64,000 bases of DNA from contig CM046350.1 in NCBI GenBank assembly GCA_025403435.1, positions 14,647,684 through 14,711,683 of the forward strand, written 5' to 3'. Below the pieces are notes generated by a model that worked only from the letters and a program-made list of their open reading frames with translations, was not told where the DNA came from and did not search any database. The translations under genes and the position numbers were made by a program. This document shows positions 24,975-37,141 of the stretch, in pieces; within the stretch, counting starts at the first letter, position 1; every line of letters begins with the position of its first letter. The stretch is from Artocarpus heterophyllus. Lineage: Eukaryota; Streptophyta; Magnoliopsida; Rosales; Moraceae.

Positions 24975-27060
24975 TTTAGATGCACATATTGCTGAAACCC
25001 ACTCCTTGCGTGAGATGAAAGGAAACTAGTATGAGTCTAGAATAACCTACTGAGACGTTATCCACACTTATGACAACGCTCGAAGGATGGAGATGAGAAT
25101 AGTGCATGGAGGATCCCTAGTAGACGATATAGACCCAAGAGTGGGAGAAGAGGTAACCTGCGTAGAACCCTCTGAGGATCGGGTAAGGGTGGCGTTTGAT
25201 AAAAGGGACCCCTCTAAGATTCTTAGAATTGGGTTGGGATTGAGCAATAGGGCAGTAGATGAATTAAAGAGATTCCTCATAAAGAATCTCGACGTATTCG
25301 CATGGACCCATGAGAATATGAAGGGAATAGACCCAAAGGTCACCTACCATCTCTTGAACATCGACCCTAGTTACCCTCCAAAAAGGCAAAAGAGACTACC
25401 CATGAACCCAGAAAAGTATGAGGCACTGAAAGAAGAGGTCAACAAAATGGAGAAAAATGGGTTTATTAGGGAATCACACTACCCTGACTGGATCTCAAAT
25501 CTTGTCCTTGTTCAAAAGCCCAATGGGAGATAGAGAATATGTATAGACTTCAACAACCTAAAAAAAGGCTTGTCCCAAGGATAGCTTTCCTCTATTGCGA
25601 ATTAATCAGCTGGTCAACGCCACTACAGGGCATGAGCTGTTAAGCTTCATGGATGCTTGTTCGGGCTACAACCAAATTCCTATGCATCCATGAGACCAAG
25701 AACATACTTCATCACTGATAGGAGTTGTACTATTATCTCATTATGTCCCTTGGATTAAAAAATGCAAGGGCTATATATCAACATTTGGTAAATAAAATAT
25801 TCTCCAAACAAATCAGAAAGACGATGGAGGTGTACATGGATGACATAGTTAAATTTATGAAGGCAAGCCTTCATATTTCACACTTGGACGAAATGTTCAA
25901 CATCCTAAGAGAGTATAAGATGAATCTCAATCCTCTAAAATGTGCATTCAGTGTGGCATCGGGGAAATTTTTGAGATTCATGATTAGCAGGTGAGGAATA
26001 AAGGCTCACCTAAAAAAACCAAGCCTTGTTAGACATGGAGGCCCCTAAGAAGACCAAAGAAGTACAAAAGGTTACGAGATGCATGGCAGCACTTAATCAC
26101 TTTATATCTAGAGCAACATACAAGTGCGTGCCATTCTTCGATGTCCTAAGAGGAAAACAAACCTTTTGAATAAACAGAGGAATCCAATGATGCATTCAGA
26201 CGACTGAAAGGCTATCTGGGAGAGCCCTCACTACTTTCTAAAGCTCTATCGGGAGAAACTTTGTAGATTATCTAATGGTCTCATCTTATGCTCTAATCAT
26301 TGTTCTGATCAGACAAAAAGGAAAGACCCAATTACCAGCTTATTATGCAAGTGATTGCTCGACCCAAAGACGAGGTATCCTGAAATAGAAAAGCTCGCCT
26401 TGTCCTTAATTATGTCAACAAGGAAATTGAAAAAAGTATTTTCTAGAACATAAGGTAATAGTGTTAACAAACTATTCTTTGAGACAAGTACTACAAAAAC
26501 TAGAAACCTGTAGGCGATATTGAAATGGTCAGTTGAGCTAAGTCAATATGACATCGAATATAAGCCTTGAACGATAATCAAAAGGTAAGCCCTTACCAAC
26601 TTATGGCTAAGTTCACAACTCGACCGGGACACGTTGAAAGGGAAGTAGAAGAAAACAAGTTGAAATAGGAGTTATACATTAGTAGTTCCTCAAATAAGTA
26701 CGGTGTAGGTGTAGGGGTTATGTTGGTAAGCCTTGAAAACCACAAGATCATAGTGGCAGCAAGGTTTCAATTTAAAGCCTTAAATAATAAGGCCAAGTAC
26801 AAAGCATTGCTCGAGCAATTAGGGCTCACCCACCATCTCAAGGCTGATCCCCTAAGGATTTATAGCGATTCTCAGCTCCTTATAAACCAGATCTCAGATG
26901 AGTATAAGGCCAAAGATGGGATGATGCTCAAATACCTATGAAAAGTCAAGGAAGAACTTTCCAAGTTCCAATCTTAGGAAGTCAGGCAGATACCACATAC
27001 TGAAAATAGCAATGCGGATGCGTTAGCTCGCCTAGCGCCCTCTTTAGGTATTCTCAATGA
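24975..27060 (+). pseudogene. Gypsy-1 RT-RNase H block, in opposite orientation to the rest of the element
   Basis: The text begins just where protease would end (KPTPCVR, then EMKGN at about 25015). Next come the pre-RT region (open at 25087-25533, with VFAWTHENMKGIDPKV and IRESHYPDWISNLVLVQKPNG), RT fingers (RICIDFNNL), palm (KTMEVYMDDIV with YMDD intact, about 25838-25849) and thumb. A second RNase H of Tat type lies at 26640-27045 (IYSDSQLLINQISDEYKAKD, then ADALARLAPS). In this RNase H the first catalytic Asp is replaced (LYISSSSN) and the catalytic Glu is Lys. The block ends just before the linker text that opens the minus-strand integrase. It therefore corresponds closely to the part missing between 18776 and 18774 on the other strand. 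Confidence 0.8.
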
Positions 27061-27064
27061 GTTT

Positions 27065-28034
27065 TGGGTCCCTTGCAGTCGAGATCATCCCTGAAGGGAA
27101 TTTCTATTTGCATACTACTTAAGGCTCCCATAAGGGCGATGTCTTCCAAGATTTCTCCCATCGTAGCCACTTCCTTAGTGAATCTCTCAAGCCAATATTT
27201 GAAGGATTCATTTGGCCCCTAAGTAAGGAAGCTCAGCTTCTCTTTAGCTAGCAATAGGGATCTTAGCCCCATAAACTGGTTAAGAAATGCAACCTTCAAG
27301 TCTTGGAAGCAGGCTATACTTCCTACCTTCGACGTTCTAAACCATTTTCTTGCAAGTCTTGAGAGGGTCTGGCTGAAGTCCCTGACATAATTTCTTGTGG
27401 GACTCTATAGAGTTCTATGTATGATTCATAAATTTGAATATGGTCGTTAGGGTTTGTGAGTCCTATGTAAGGCATCATCTATGGAGGTTTAAACTTCTCC
27501 AAAAGAGGTGGTTCCATAATAGAAGGAGCAAATGGAATTGTGTACGTTATTTCTTCCTCATGGTGAATGTCAAGCTTCTCTTCCAAACTTCCAACACGGC
27601 TCGCAAGTCACTTAATCTCGCCTACGGGGAGTCCTAACACCGTTTGGATTTGTTTGTTTACTTATTAAGATATCATGTTGGGATCGACCTGTGGGTTGTT
27701 TAATGGTTGGTCAACACCTAGTTGGTCGACCGTAATGGGGTCATTTCCCGTTGAGGTAGCTCTCATGCGTAGATGGTCATTCAAATCTCTTTTCTTAAGC
27801 TGGTCTCTTAAGTCACCCACGGTCTGCGTTGAGGCCGCATCTGGTCTGATGTCATGTCTAGGGGAGAGTGGAGTAGGTCTATGTTTTGCCTTTGTTGATT
27901 TATATGACCTACGTCTTAAAACAGGGCCTGCTCTGCACTCTTCCTTCATTCTCAGCTACCCATAGAGTTAGCCCTTCCTCGTCAGTCACCCTCAATCTTG
28001 CCATTTCCCTTAAGGTTACCTTGTTGGCCGCCAT
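27065..28034 (-). pseudogene. Gypsy-1 gag N-terminal part
   Basis: The minus-strand ATG at 28034 opens MAANKVTLREMARLRVTDEE. An open piece runs 27949-27665. Capsid text follows: TNPNDHIQIYESYIELYR near 27460-27410, then FLNQFMGLRSLLLAKEKLS near 27300-27235 and SFKYWLERFTKEVATMG near 27210-27160. This is the Retrotrans_gag layout of Tat elements. Stops and shifts occur. It breaks off at about 27065, directly against the inverted RT-RNase H block. Confidence 0.7.
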
Positions 28035-28262
28035 TTTGGCCTTTGAACAGTCCACTCATTCCATCTACTTTTTGTTCTAGCAAGGTGGTTCATGAAGATT
28101 GTCTATCTCTTCTTGATCCTCAAATGCCACCTCTAACTGATTTATCATCTTCTTAGGCGATAGAGTTGTTTGTTTTGGCTCCGATATGATTGGTGTGAGT
28201 GGTCACCATGATATGATGGTTGTTCGTCTTTAAAAGATGAAGACCCTCCTTCTAATGCCAAT
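28035..28262 (-). other. Gypsy-1 leader and primer binding site region
   Basis: On the minus strand the bases directly after the 5' LTR read ATTGGCATTAGAAGGAGGG, a form seen as primer site next to Gypsy LTRs. The matching tRNA was not identified. No coding sequence is seen before the gag ATG. Confidence 0.4.
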
Positions 28263-28913
28263 TGTTGATGGTAGGAAATGATGAACTTAATAATGCTCAC
28301 AGATCACTTGTGGTTACCACATATTAATGTGATAAAGATAAAAAGGGTGAAAGTAAGGAGTAAACACATGAATATATAGAGGTTCTCTTTAAGGAGCTAC
28401 ATCCACTGTATTTCTCTTAATTAAGAGTTCGTACACAATACACTTAGATTTCCAGAAATGAAGAATAGAGATGGTGTTTTGGATCTAGGGAGAGGAGAGT
28501 TCCTCCTCCTTTTTCCCATCCCTTTTCCTCCTTTTTGTATCTCCCTTTATAAGATGCTACATTATTATTAAAAATGACTATAATATTGCTAATAAGGCAA
28601 GAATCTCTGTATTATATGCTAGCCTTTGCATGAGGTGTTTCTGCACGTGTAGAGAGTGTATCGAGTCCTGTTCTAGTGGTTTTAATTTTCGATACACTAT
28701 CTCGACTGCTGATCCTGCCCATTTTGTATGTTCTTCTTAGAATGATGGGCATAATAATGAGCGGAGGATATGAAGCTCGTTTAACCTTGATCTCACTCTA
28801 GAGCGGCGAGGTCAATCGATCATCTTGACTTCTACTTTATTTGGAATTAATGAACTGAGTTGGGCTTTTCATTGACCTCGCCTTCGAGCCTTGAGCCGTC
28901 GAGATCTCCTACA
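28263..28913 (-). repeat. Gypsy-1 5' LTR (right copy)
   Basis: Matches 1685-2250 and runs from TGTTGATGG to CTCCTACA. It is longer by an internal segment around 28620-28710. Confidence 0.8.
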
Positions 28914-29359
28914 ATAGCTTTTTTATTGCATGGGACTGTGAGTCTAGCATGTCTTTGTAAGATCTACGCTAAATATAATTTACAAGTAAAATTATAAGTG
29001 AAGGAAGGAAACAGATGCAAGTTTTATTGTGTTTAGATGGAAACCTATTAAGTTATTGTTGCTTTTTACTTCTTTCTGTTAGCTTATGATCTATGATTCA
29101 CTAGAGCTTATGGATTCTGCTAGATTTGCAAAATTTCGTTGTGAAAGAAAGAAGGTTGTGAATTTAAGATGTCTCCCAATTTTAATAATGACAACAAGGT
29201 CGAAGTTCTTTGATAAAAGAATTCAGGTTAAGCATATAGCAGAACCACATAAATAAAACATTCCTATCATTCAAAGAACAAGAAACGTAATGCTAAAAAA
29301 AAATTTCTTCCTCTTTTTACGAGAAGAATCCTATCAAATTTTGCCTTTCTTTTCTTAAG
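28914..29359 (+). other. Right remnant of intron 1
   Basis: Host intron sequence between Gypsy-1 and the second glycosidase exon. It ends with a pyrimidine-rich run and TTAAG before 29360. No other gene or element is seen. Confidence 0.5.
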
Positions 29360-29590
29360 GGTTTCACTAATGCCGATATGGATACAAGAATGTTGCAGAT
29401 GTTGAGTGCGTGGTTGCTGGTTATGTCGCGGCTCGTATCCCTCTTGAAGTTATTTGGACACACATTGACCACATGGATGTGTTTAAGGATTTCACTCTTG
29501 ACCCTATCAACTTTCCACTAGAAAAGATGAAGTGTTTTGTTTACAACTTTCATGCAAATGGACCAAAAGATGTGCTCATTGAAGATCCTG
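29360..29590 (+). pseudogene. GH31 pseudogene, second exon
   Basis: It encodes the barrel segment [20 protein letters not shown] followed by [12 protein letters not shown] and ends VLIEDPG. The family has WTDID; here the Asp is His. The codon after GFH is TAA (29368-29370), where CAA (Gln) is expected. The exon starts after AG at 29359 and ends on a split Gly codon before GTATGT at 29591. Both ends agree in phase with exons 1 and 3. Confidence 0.85.
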
Positions 29591-29604
29591 GTATGTGGTG
29601 ATAC

Positions 29605-31563
29605 TGTTGGGCTTGGTGCCCTAAAAGCTGTGACATTGTATATATTGTTAATAAATAAATAAAATGACATTTGTTATTATTTTGGTTGATTATATGTATT
29701 ATGAATGCATTTATAAACATCAAGAAAATTCCATGATTATTTATGTGACTATAAATTTAGCATATAATTGTTATTTGCTTAGGGATAAAATTTATAGATA
29801 ATAATCTAAATAGTCCATAATAATTAATTAAAGTTTGGGATCTTTAATTAAAAAATTACAAGTACGGTCTAATCTCATCTAAAATGAAATAGTCATTATC
29901 CGGACTATTAATGTAGAGACATTGGATTAGAGGTACTTTATATAATGAGATCATATAAGACTGGACCAGATAAATTATGAATCTCTAATAATCATCCGTT
30001 ACAAATAGAGTATTCAAATTTATCACTATGATGATCATATATTTGACAGTCTTAATCCTGAGTATTTATTAGGCTCCTATTTATGACATTATGTTTTTTG
30101 ACGTGCATGGTAAGATTTGTCTAAGAACAGATTATAACTTAGCATCTTAGAAACATAAAGTAATAAATGGCTGGGAATAATATTATACAGATATGGAATC
30201 CATTCCTTCCCTATGGAAGTTAGAAAAATAGTTCTCTTGAGTGATAATTCAAGGTTTGAATAGTAGAGCACTCGTTTATAATAAGATTATGAATTAATTG
30301 TTCATTAGAGAATTATTAGAACTCAAGGATAAAGATGTAATAAGAGAGGTGAACAGAAATTGAACCTAGCTCTTATTATGAACTATTTATGGAAAACTGA
30401 CTTATATGTAATGATTATATCAATGGACTACTCGTTAATTTTCTTTGAGTAATTTCACTATAATCTCAAGAGTTCAGTTTCAGGTTTTTAGTGGAGTAAC
30501 ACTGAAACTAATAAATTTGGCACATTAATCAAAGAGTTTAATTAATTGTCAAATTTATTGGAGCTTGGGTTATAGGTCCATAGGTCCCCAATACCACCTC
30601 TGTAACACTATATTGGATTTTTGTATAGAATGAATTATACATGTTTAATTCAGAATTATTGAATTCTGAATTAATTATTTCACACTTGAATTATTAATGT
30701 AACACATAAAAATCTTCTCTATGACACATAATGTAATGTGATAAATGTTGTCACATTTAACTGAGCATTAGTTAATTAATTAATTGGTTAATTTTAAATT
30801 ATATTCTTAAATAAATACGATTTATTTTTGAATTTAGATTTAGATATATATATATGGTTTTGAACCAAATCTTTATATATATATATATAAGATTTTATAA
30901 TATATTAATATATATATTAATATAATATTATAAAAAAAAGTGAAGGACATGAAACTGAAGTTTCACGCTTCACTTTATTCACATATATATATATATAACC
31001 GAATCAATGATGATTGATTCGGTCAAATAAAAAAAAATGTAAACTTGCTTTTACTTCACGGATTCTTTTTATATACATATGTATGTGTGTGTGTGAGACC
31101 GAATTAGTGTGCGATTTGGGAAAGAAGAAAAAGGAAAAGATAAAAAAAGGGAAAGTAAAATTACTAATGGCTCAGATATAAAAAGGAGAGATAATAGTTA
31201 TCTCAAAAGAATTTTTATTCACGTAATTTTTAGAGAGAAAAACTGAGAGTTCTTCTCTAAAGAAAAAGGTCTGCTATCTCATGTGTTCAGTACATAGCAG
31301 ATTCAGAAAAGTGTGAGGAAAATTCATTCTTGCAGTTTGACGCCCACTCGTCATTTCCATTGGTGTGGAGGCCTAGTTTGGAAGATCGTGGTGTCAAAAA
31401 GGAAAGTTAGGATACCCTGATAGTCTTCAAAAGGTTAGTAAAAATGCCTAAGGCTTTCTATAATTAAAATTATATATCTATTCCCGATGAACAAAGTTTT
31501 CAGAAAATTTTTGTTTGTCAACGATCCGTTCCTTCCGCTGCATTTCATATTTTAATTCCAACA
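29605..31563 (+). repeat. Copia-3 5' LTR
   Basis: It begins TGTTGGGCTTGG and ends TTAATTCCAACA. It includes a TA-rich microsatellite zone around 30845-30930 and 30980-31000. Confidence 0.95.
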
Positions 31564-33137
31564 AATGGCATCAGAGCGGGTTATAGCATATATAATTTTA
31601 ATTAAACATGATTTTTTTTTGATAATATCATGTTTTTGATGTTTGTTTGTGGGCACTTTGCTTCTTTGTTAATTTTTATTCATGACATGAATGATTGTTT
31701 GATGAAGGGATTTTTGGTCGTTAATTATATGGTCCTTTTGGAGTAATAATTTTATTTTCAGTTTGATTAGATCAATCTGTGTAAACCCATAAAGGGGTAT
31801 AGGATTTTTGTAATTTATTATTATTATTTTTTCTCTTCTCTCCTCTCTTTCACTTGCTACACGTGGAGCGATGAAGAAAAAGATGTCCATTGGATTTTTT
31901 GGCCCAGTTGAGAACTTTGGGCCTATCAAATTTCAAAGGTAATCTAGCAAATTGTTGCACAATAAACCACTTGATGAAGACTGCAAAATTAGAGCAGGGA
32001 ATTATGTATAAATTACAAGAAGACCCTTGTAATTTTATTTTTTATTTTTTATTTTTGTTGTAATTTTAATTATCCAAAAGGACCCAGTCAAAAATTCATT
32101 GTTTTTCTTCATTTTTATTTTCATGTGATGATTGTGATAACATGTTCATGCATGATAACATGTCATTTAGGAAAGTGCCCACTTATAGTTATTGTAACAT
32201 GACATGCATACACTTAGCATATTATTTTTTATAAAGGAGTTTATAAAATGATTTAATATGTGTTAGCATTAATTTAATGAGATTAAATTAATTGGGTTGG
32301 TTTTATAGAATCTTAATTTATTAATCAATCAAATAATGTGAATTTAGTTTTAATAGTTAAGACTTGGTAATATTCACATTAATTCTAAGTTATCTAATTT
32401 TAAATTGTTTAATATTCAGAAACTTAGACAATTCATAATAAATTTAGATTTTTAGAAAATCTGGTAATTTATTTAAGTGTAAATAGAATGAGATTCTATT
32501 AACACATAATATGATCTAGTAATTAAAAATTGTTTTTATCTACTAGAATTATGTAACATATGATGTTTTATAAGATAAAACACATCTTTTAAAATAATGA
32601 GTGGGAGAAGGTAATATGACAATATAAACTGCGGTCTCCACTATTAGTACAACACCGTGAGATTTAGGTGGCACCTCACGACGCTTTGATTTCGTCCTCC
32701 CTACGAAGGGTGTCCATTTAAATCAATATCAAGGTTGGCTTCCTTGAGATAGGATTTTATAATGTATTTCAAAATTGACCTACCCTACGACGGCAATTTT
32801 GAGTTAAGTTGTTAAAATCTAAAATAGTGGGTTACACTCATAAAGACATAATTAAATTGTTAATTATATCTTGACCAAAATAAACGGTTATTAATAAATA
32901 TAGAAAATATGAGATATTTTGAATATATTTATTAATCGAGAATGTCTCAATTCAATTCATAAATAATTTGACCTACCCTACGGCGGCACTTTATTTATTA
33001 AAATTGAATAATCGTGAAATTAGTAAAATATTTTTTTTTGTGCATCATGCATCACGTTTACTATTCCAAAACATATATTTATGATGTTTATGCAACCATT
33101 TTAATTTATGTTATTTTATTTATTTATTACAGCAACA
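31564..33137 (+). promoter_or_regulatory. Copia-3 primer binding site and untranslated leader
   Basis: TGGCATCAGAGCGGG at 31566 is close to the initiator-Met tRNA priming site. About 1.57 kb without coding sequence follows, long for copia. GACCTACCCTACG followed by RCGGCA occurs twice (about 32777 and 32970). TTTATTTATTACAG ends 5 bases before the gag ATG at 33138, so part of the leader may be spliced out; that is inference. Confidence 0.65.
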
Positions 33138-36100
33138 ATGTCTAATCCAATCATTGTTATTCTCTCAACTGGAAAATTAACTGGGGATAATTTTGTCAAG
33201 TGGAAGAGTAACATGAACATTGTACTAATTTGCAAAAGTTACAAGTTTGTCCTAACGGAGGAATGTCCTCTAGAGCCTGCTACAAATGCTCCTCGTAATG
33301 TACGGGAAGCATATGATCATTGGATCGAGGCGAACAATAAGGCCCGCTGTTTTCTTTTGGCTGGGATGTCTGACGTGCTTAGGATGAAGCACGAAAGCAT
33401 GGAGACCGCTTATGAGATAATGCAGTCTCTGCAAGACATGTTTGGTAAACCTTCTAAAAAGGCACGCCACGAAGCCGTTAAGGCAGTAATGAATGCAAAA
33501 ATGAAGGCAGGGATTTCGGTCAGAGAACATGTTCTCAACATGGTTAACTATCTCCATGAGGCCGAGGTCAACGGGGCTATGATAGATGAAGCCATACAGG
33601 TGGGGATGATTTTGGAAACCCTCTCCCTTGCGTTCCTTCAGTTCAAAAGCAACTATTTCATGAACAAGCTAAAATATAACATGACTGAGTTGCTTAATGA
33701 ACTTCAAACCTTTGAGTCTATTTCGAAAGAAAAGACTAAAGAAGCTGAGGCAAATGTTGCAGAAGCTCAACCCTCCTCTTCTGCTCAAAAGAATAATAAG
33801 AGGAAGGGGACTGAAGGAAGTGGTAAGTCTAAGAATGGAAGGCAACCTAAGAAGAACAAAAGCAACAACAACAAAAAGAGCTCCAACCAAAAGAAGCCTA
33901 AAGGAAAATCTTTCCACTGCGGTGTAGTTGGGCACTGGAAGAGAAACTGCAAGAAGTATCTTCAGGAGCTCAAAGAAAAGAAGAACAACGGTAAATCAGA
34001 TTTACTCGTTTTAAAAGCTTGTTTAGTTGAAGATGATACTTCACCTTGGATAATTGATTCAAGGACAACTAACCATGTTTGTTCTTCTTTGCAGATGCTT
34101 AGTTCTTCAAGGGAGCTTGCCGAAGGGGAACAAACGATGAGAGTGGGAACGAGAGAGGTTGTTTCGGCAAGAGCAGTGAGAGTTGTTAAACTTTATTTTA
34201 GAAATAAGTTTTTAATTTTAGACAATGTTTGTTACATTCCTTGTTTTCGTAGAAATTTGATTTCTGTTTTCAGGTTGTTTGAACAAATGTTTAATGTTTC
34301 TTTTAATAATTATTATGTTAATATTTCTAGAAATGGTTTGGATATTTGTTCTGCGCATCTGGAAAATGGGCTTTACACCTTAAGGCCCAACGAAAAAGCA
34401 CTGCTCAATACTGAAACGTTCAAAGTTGAACAACCTAAACCCAAGAAGCAAAAGATTTCTTCTAATAATGAAACATACCTATGGCACCTTAGATTAGGTC
34501 ACGTTAACCTTGATAGAATTAACAGACTAGTAAAGGAAGGTACTTTAAAAGAGCTAAAAGTTAGTTTTCTACCAGTTTGTGAATCTTGTCTTGAAGGTAA
34601 AATGACTAAGAGGCCTTTCTCTGCAAAAGACGAAAGGGCCAAGGAACCACTTGAGCTAATACATTCAGATGTTTATGGTCCAATGAATGTACAAGCATGT
34701 GGTAGTTACGAATATTTCGTCACATTTATTGACGATTATTCAAGGTATGGTTACATATACCTAATGCAAAGGAAATCTGAAACTTTTGGAAAGTTCAAAG
34801 AATTCCAAGCGGAAGCTGAAAAGCAATTAGGAAAGACGGTGAAGAGTCTTCGATCTGATCGAGGAGGAGAATACCTTGATACTGAATTCAAGGACTATAT
34901 GATAGAACATGGTATTCTATCACAACTCACCACACCTGGAACACCACAACAAAATGGTGTTGCAGAGAGAAGAAATAGAACGTTGCTTGATATGGTGAGA
35001 TCCATGCTCAGCTACTCATCATTACCCACTTCATTTTGGGGATATGCACTACAAACTGCAGTATATCTTCTAAACATAGTTCCATCTAAGACTATTTCAA
35101 AAACACCTTTAGAGTTATGGAATGGTCGCAAACCTAGTATGCGACATATCCATATATGGGGGTGTCCAGCACATGTGTTGAAAGGTAAGACTGGGAAGTT
35201 GGAACCACGTTCTGAAGTATGCTTATTTGTGGGATACCCAAAGGGAACGAGGGGAGGTTTTTTTTATAGTCCATAGGAAAAGAAAGTATTTGTATCGACA
35301 AATGCCACTTTTCTCGAGAATGATTATATGACAAACTATAAACCTCGTAGCAAAGTTGTACTTGAAGAGTTACTTTTTGATCAGATCAGACCGCAACCGA
35401 TAACTGTTGTCGAAGGACAAAATGAGGAGACCACATCTCCCTATTAGAATGTCATACCACCTCGACATAGTGGGAGGGTTGTGAGACCACCTGCTCGCTA
35501 CAAGGAACTTGGAGAAGCAAACGTTGCTATCTCTGATGATGGTGAAGATGATCCATTGACATATCGTGATGCAATGGAAGTTTCTGAGAAGGAAAAATGG
35601 CTTGAGGCTATGAACCTTGAAATTGAGTCCATGTACTCCAATTCAGTCTGGGATCTTGTAGACCTACCTGAAGGGATAAAACCCATAGGGTGCAAATAGA
35701 TTTACAAGAAGAAAAGAGGAGTGGATGGGAAAGTTGAGACTTTCAAAGCTAGGCTTGTGGCAAAGGGTTATACCCAAAAAGATGGAGTTGACTATGAAGA
35801 AACTTTCTCTCCTGTAGCTATGCTTAAATCCATTCGGATTCTTTTATCCATTGCTGCTTGTCTTGATTATGAGATATGGCAAATGGATGTCAAGACTGCC
35901 TTTTTGAATGGCTATCTTGAGGAAAGCATCTATGTGGTGCAACCAGAAGGGTTTGTAGTCAAAGGTCAAGAGCAAAAAGTTTGCAAGTTGCAGAGGTCCA
36001 TCTATGGACTCAAGCAAGCTTCAAGATCTTAGAACTTGAGATTTGATGAAGCGATCAAATCTTATGGTTTCGATCAAAATATTGATGAACCTTATGTTTA

Positions 36101-37127
36101 CAAGTACATCAAAGATAAGAAGGTGGTCTTCTTGGTTCTTTATGTAGATGATATCCTATTAATTGGAAATGATGTAGGCGTATTATCTGATGTAAAGAAA
36201 TGGCTCGCCAACAATTTCCAAATGAAAGATCTAGGAGAAGCAAGTTATGTTCTTGGAATCCAACTCATAAGAGATCGCAAGAACAAACTGTTGGCGCTGT
36301 CTCAGGCATCGTATATCGATAAGGTGCTTATCAGATTTTTGATGCAAAACTCCAAGAAAGGTAATTTTTCTACACGTCATGGAGTTTATCTTTCAAAAGA
36401 GCAATGTCCTAAGACACCTCAAGAGGAAGAAAATATGAGACAGGTACCCTATGCATCTGCAGTAGGAAGTCTAATGTATGCCATGTTGTGTACAAGACCT
36501 GACATTTGCTATGTGGTGGGTATAGTCAGTCGGTATCAATCCAACCCAGGATTAGATCATTAGGTAGCGGTTAAACATATTCTCAAGTATCTTAGGAGAA
36601 CGAGAAACTATATGCTAGTTTATTCTAGTGAGAATTTGATTCCCATTGGATACACTGATTCTGATTTTCAATCAGACAAAGACACACGTAAATTTACGTC
36701 TAGATCAGTGTTTACTTTTGATGGTGGAGCCATAGTTTGGAGAAGCATCAAACAATCTTGTATTGCTGATTCAACTATGGAAGCAGAATATGTGGCTGCT
36801 TGTGAAGCAGCTAAAGAAGCTGTTTGGCTCTGTAAGTTTTTAAATGATTTGGAAGTAGTTCCAGGCATGGATAAACCACTCACATTGTATTGTGACAACA
36901 GTGGTGCAGTGGCAAATTTAAGAGAACCTAGAAGCCACAAAAGAGGAAAGCATATAGAAAGAAAATATCATTTGATTAGAGAGATAGTGCATCGAGGCGA
37001 TGCGGAAGTTGTAAAGATAGCGTCAGAAAACAACCATGCCGACCCTTTCACCAAGACGTTACCTGCAAAGAGCTTTGAGGGACACTTGGAAGGCTTAGGC
37101 CTTAGAGACATGTCTCACCTGCTTTAG
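33138..37127 (+). pseudogene. Copia-3 gag-pol polyprotein, interrupted by five TAG codons
   Basis: One frame runs from ATG 33138 to TAG 37127 without a frameshift: 1329 sense-position codons, with TAG at 35274, 35445, 35697, 36030 and 36561. Order: gag capsid (33138 to about 33700), basic linker, CCHC knuckle at about 33910-33960 with its first Cys lost (SFHCGVVGHWKRNC), protease near 34047 with DSR in place of DSG, integrase zinc region (HLRLGH.. CESCLEGK, 34480-34610), integrase core (HSDVYGP, FIDDYSR, SDRGGEY, TPQQNGVAERRN; 34660-34980), RT ([20 protein letters not shown] at 36141-36152) and RNase H (GYTDSDF at about 36648, MEAEYVA, YCDNSGA, ADPFTKTL). A start at 33108 is also in frame, but the family context favours 33138. 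Protease and knuckle changes suggest loss of function. Confidence 0.92.
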
Positions 37128-37141
37128 GGCAAGTGGGAGAT
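37128..37141 (+). other. Copia-3 polypurine tract
   Basis: GGCAAGTGGGAGAT lies between the pol stop and the 3' LTR and is the expected plus-strand priming site. Confidence 0.7.

Larger units (their letters stand above)
1685..28913 (-). mobile_element. Gypsy-1: rearranged Ty3/Gypsy element, Tat type, minus strand
   Basis: Two similar LTRs (1685-2250 and 28263-28913) lie in the same orientation. On the minus strand the order from the right is LTR, gag N-part (28034-27065), a block of RT and RNase H lying on the opposite strand (24975-27060), gag zinc knuckle (about 19625-19440), protease (19230-18776), integrase (18774-17514), an antisense ORF (plus strand, 14572-16907), then the left LTR. An antisense ORF between pol and the 3' LTR is known from Tat-lineage elements such as Grande and Retand. 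Without the two nested copia elements the length is about 11 kb. With TG..CA ends the outer flanks are GCTAT and ATAGC, which is not a direct repeat. A 4-bp AGCT duplication fits if the ends are AT..AT. All reading frames are broken. Confidence 0.8.

Noticed and set aside
24975..27060. A separate plus-strand Gypsy element
   Set aside because: No protease, integrase, gag or LTR on the plus strand accompanies it. Its limits match the gap between protease and integrase of Gypsy-1, so an internal rearrangement explains it better.
35274..36563. Stop codon reassignment (TAG read as an amino acid)
   Set aside because: The P4-ATPase and the other elements use standard codons. Deamination in a silenced element explains the five TAG codons.
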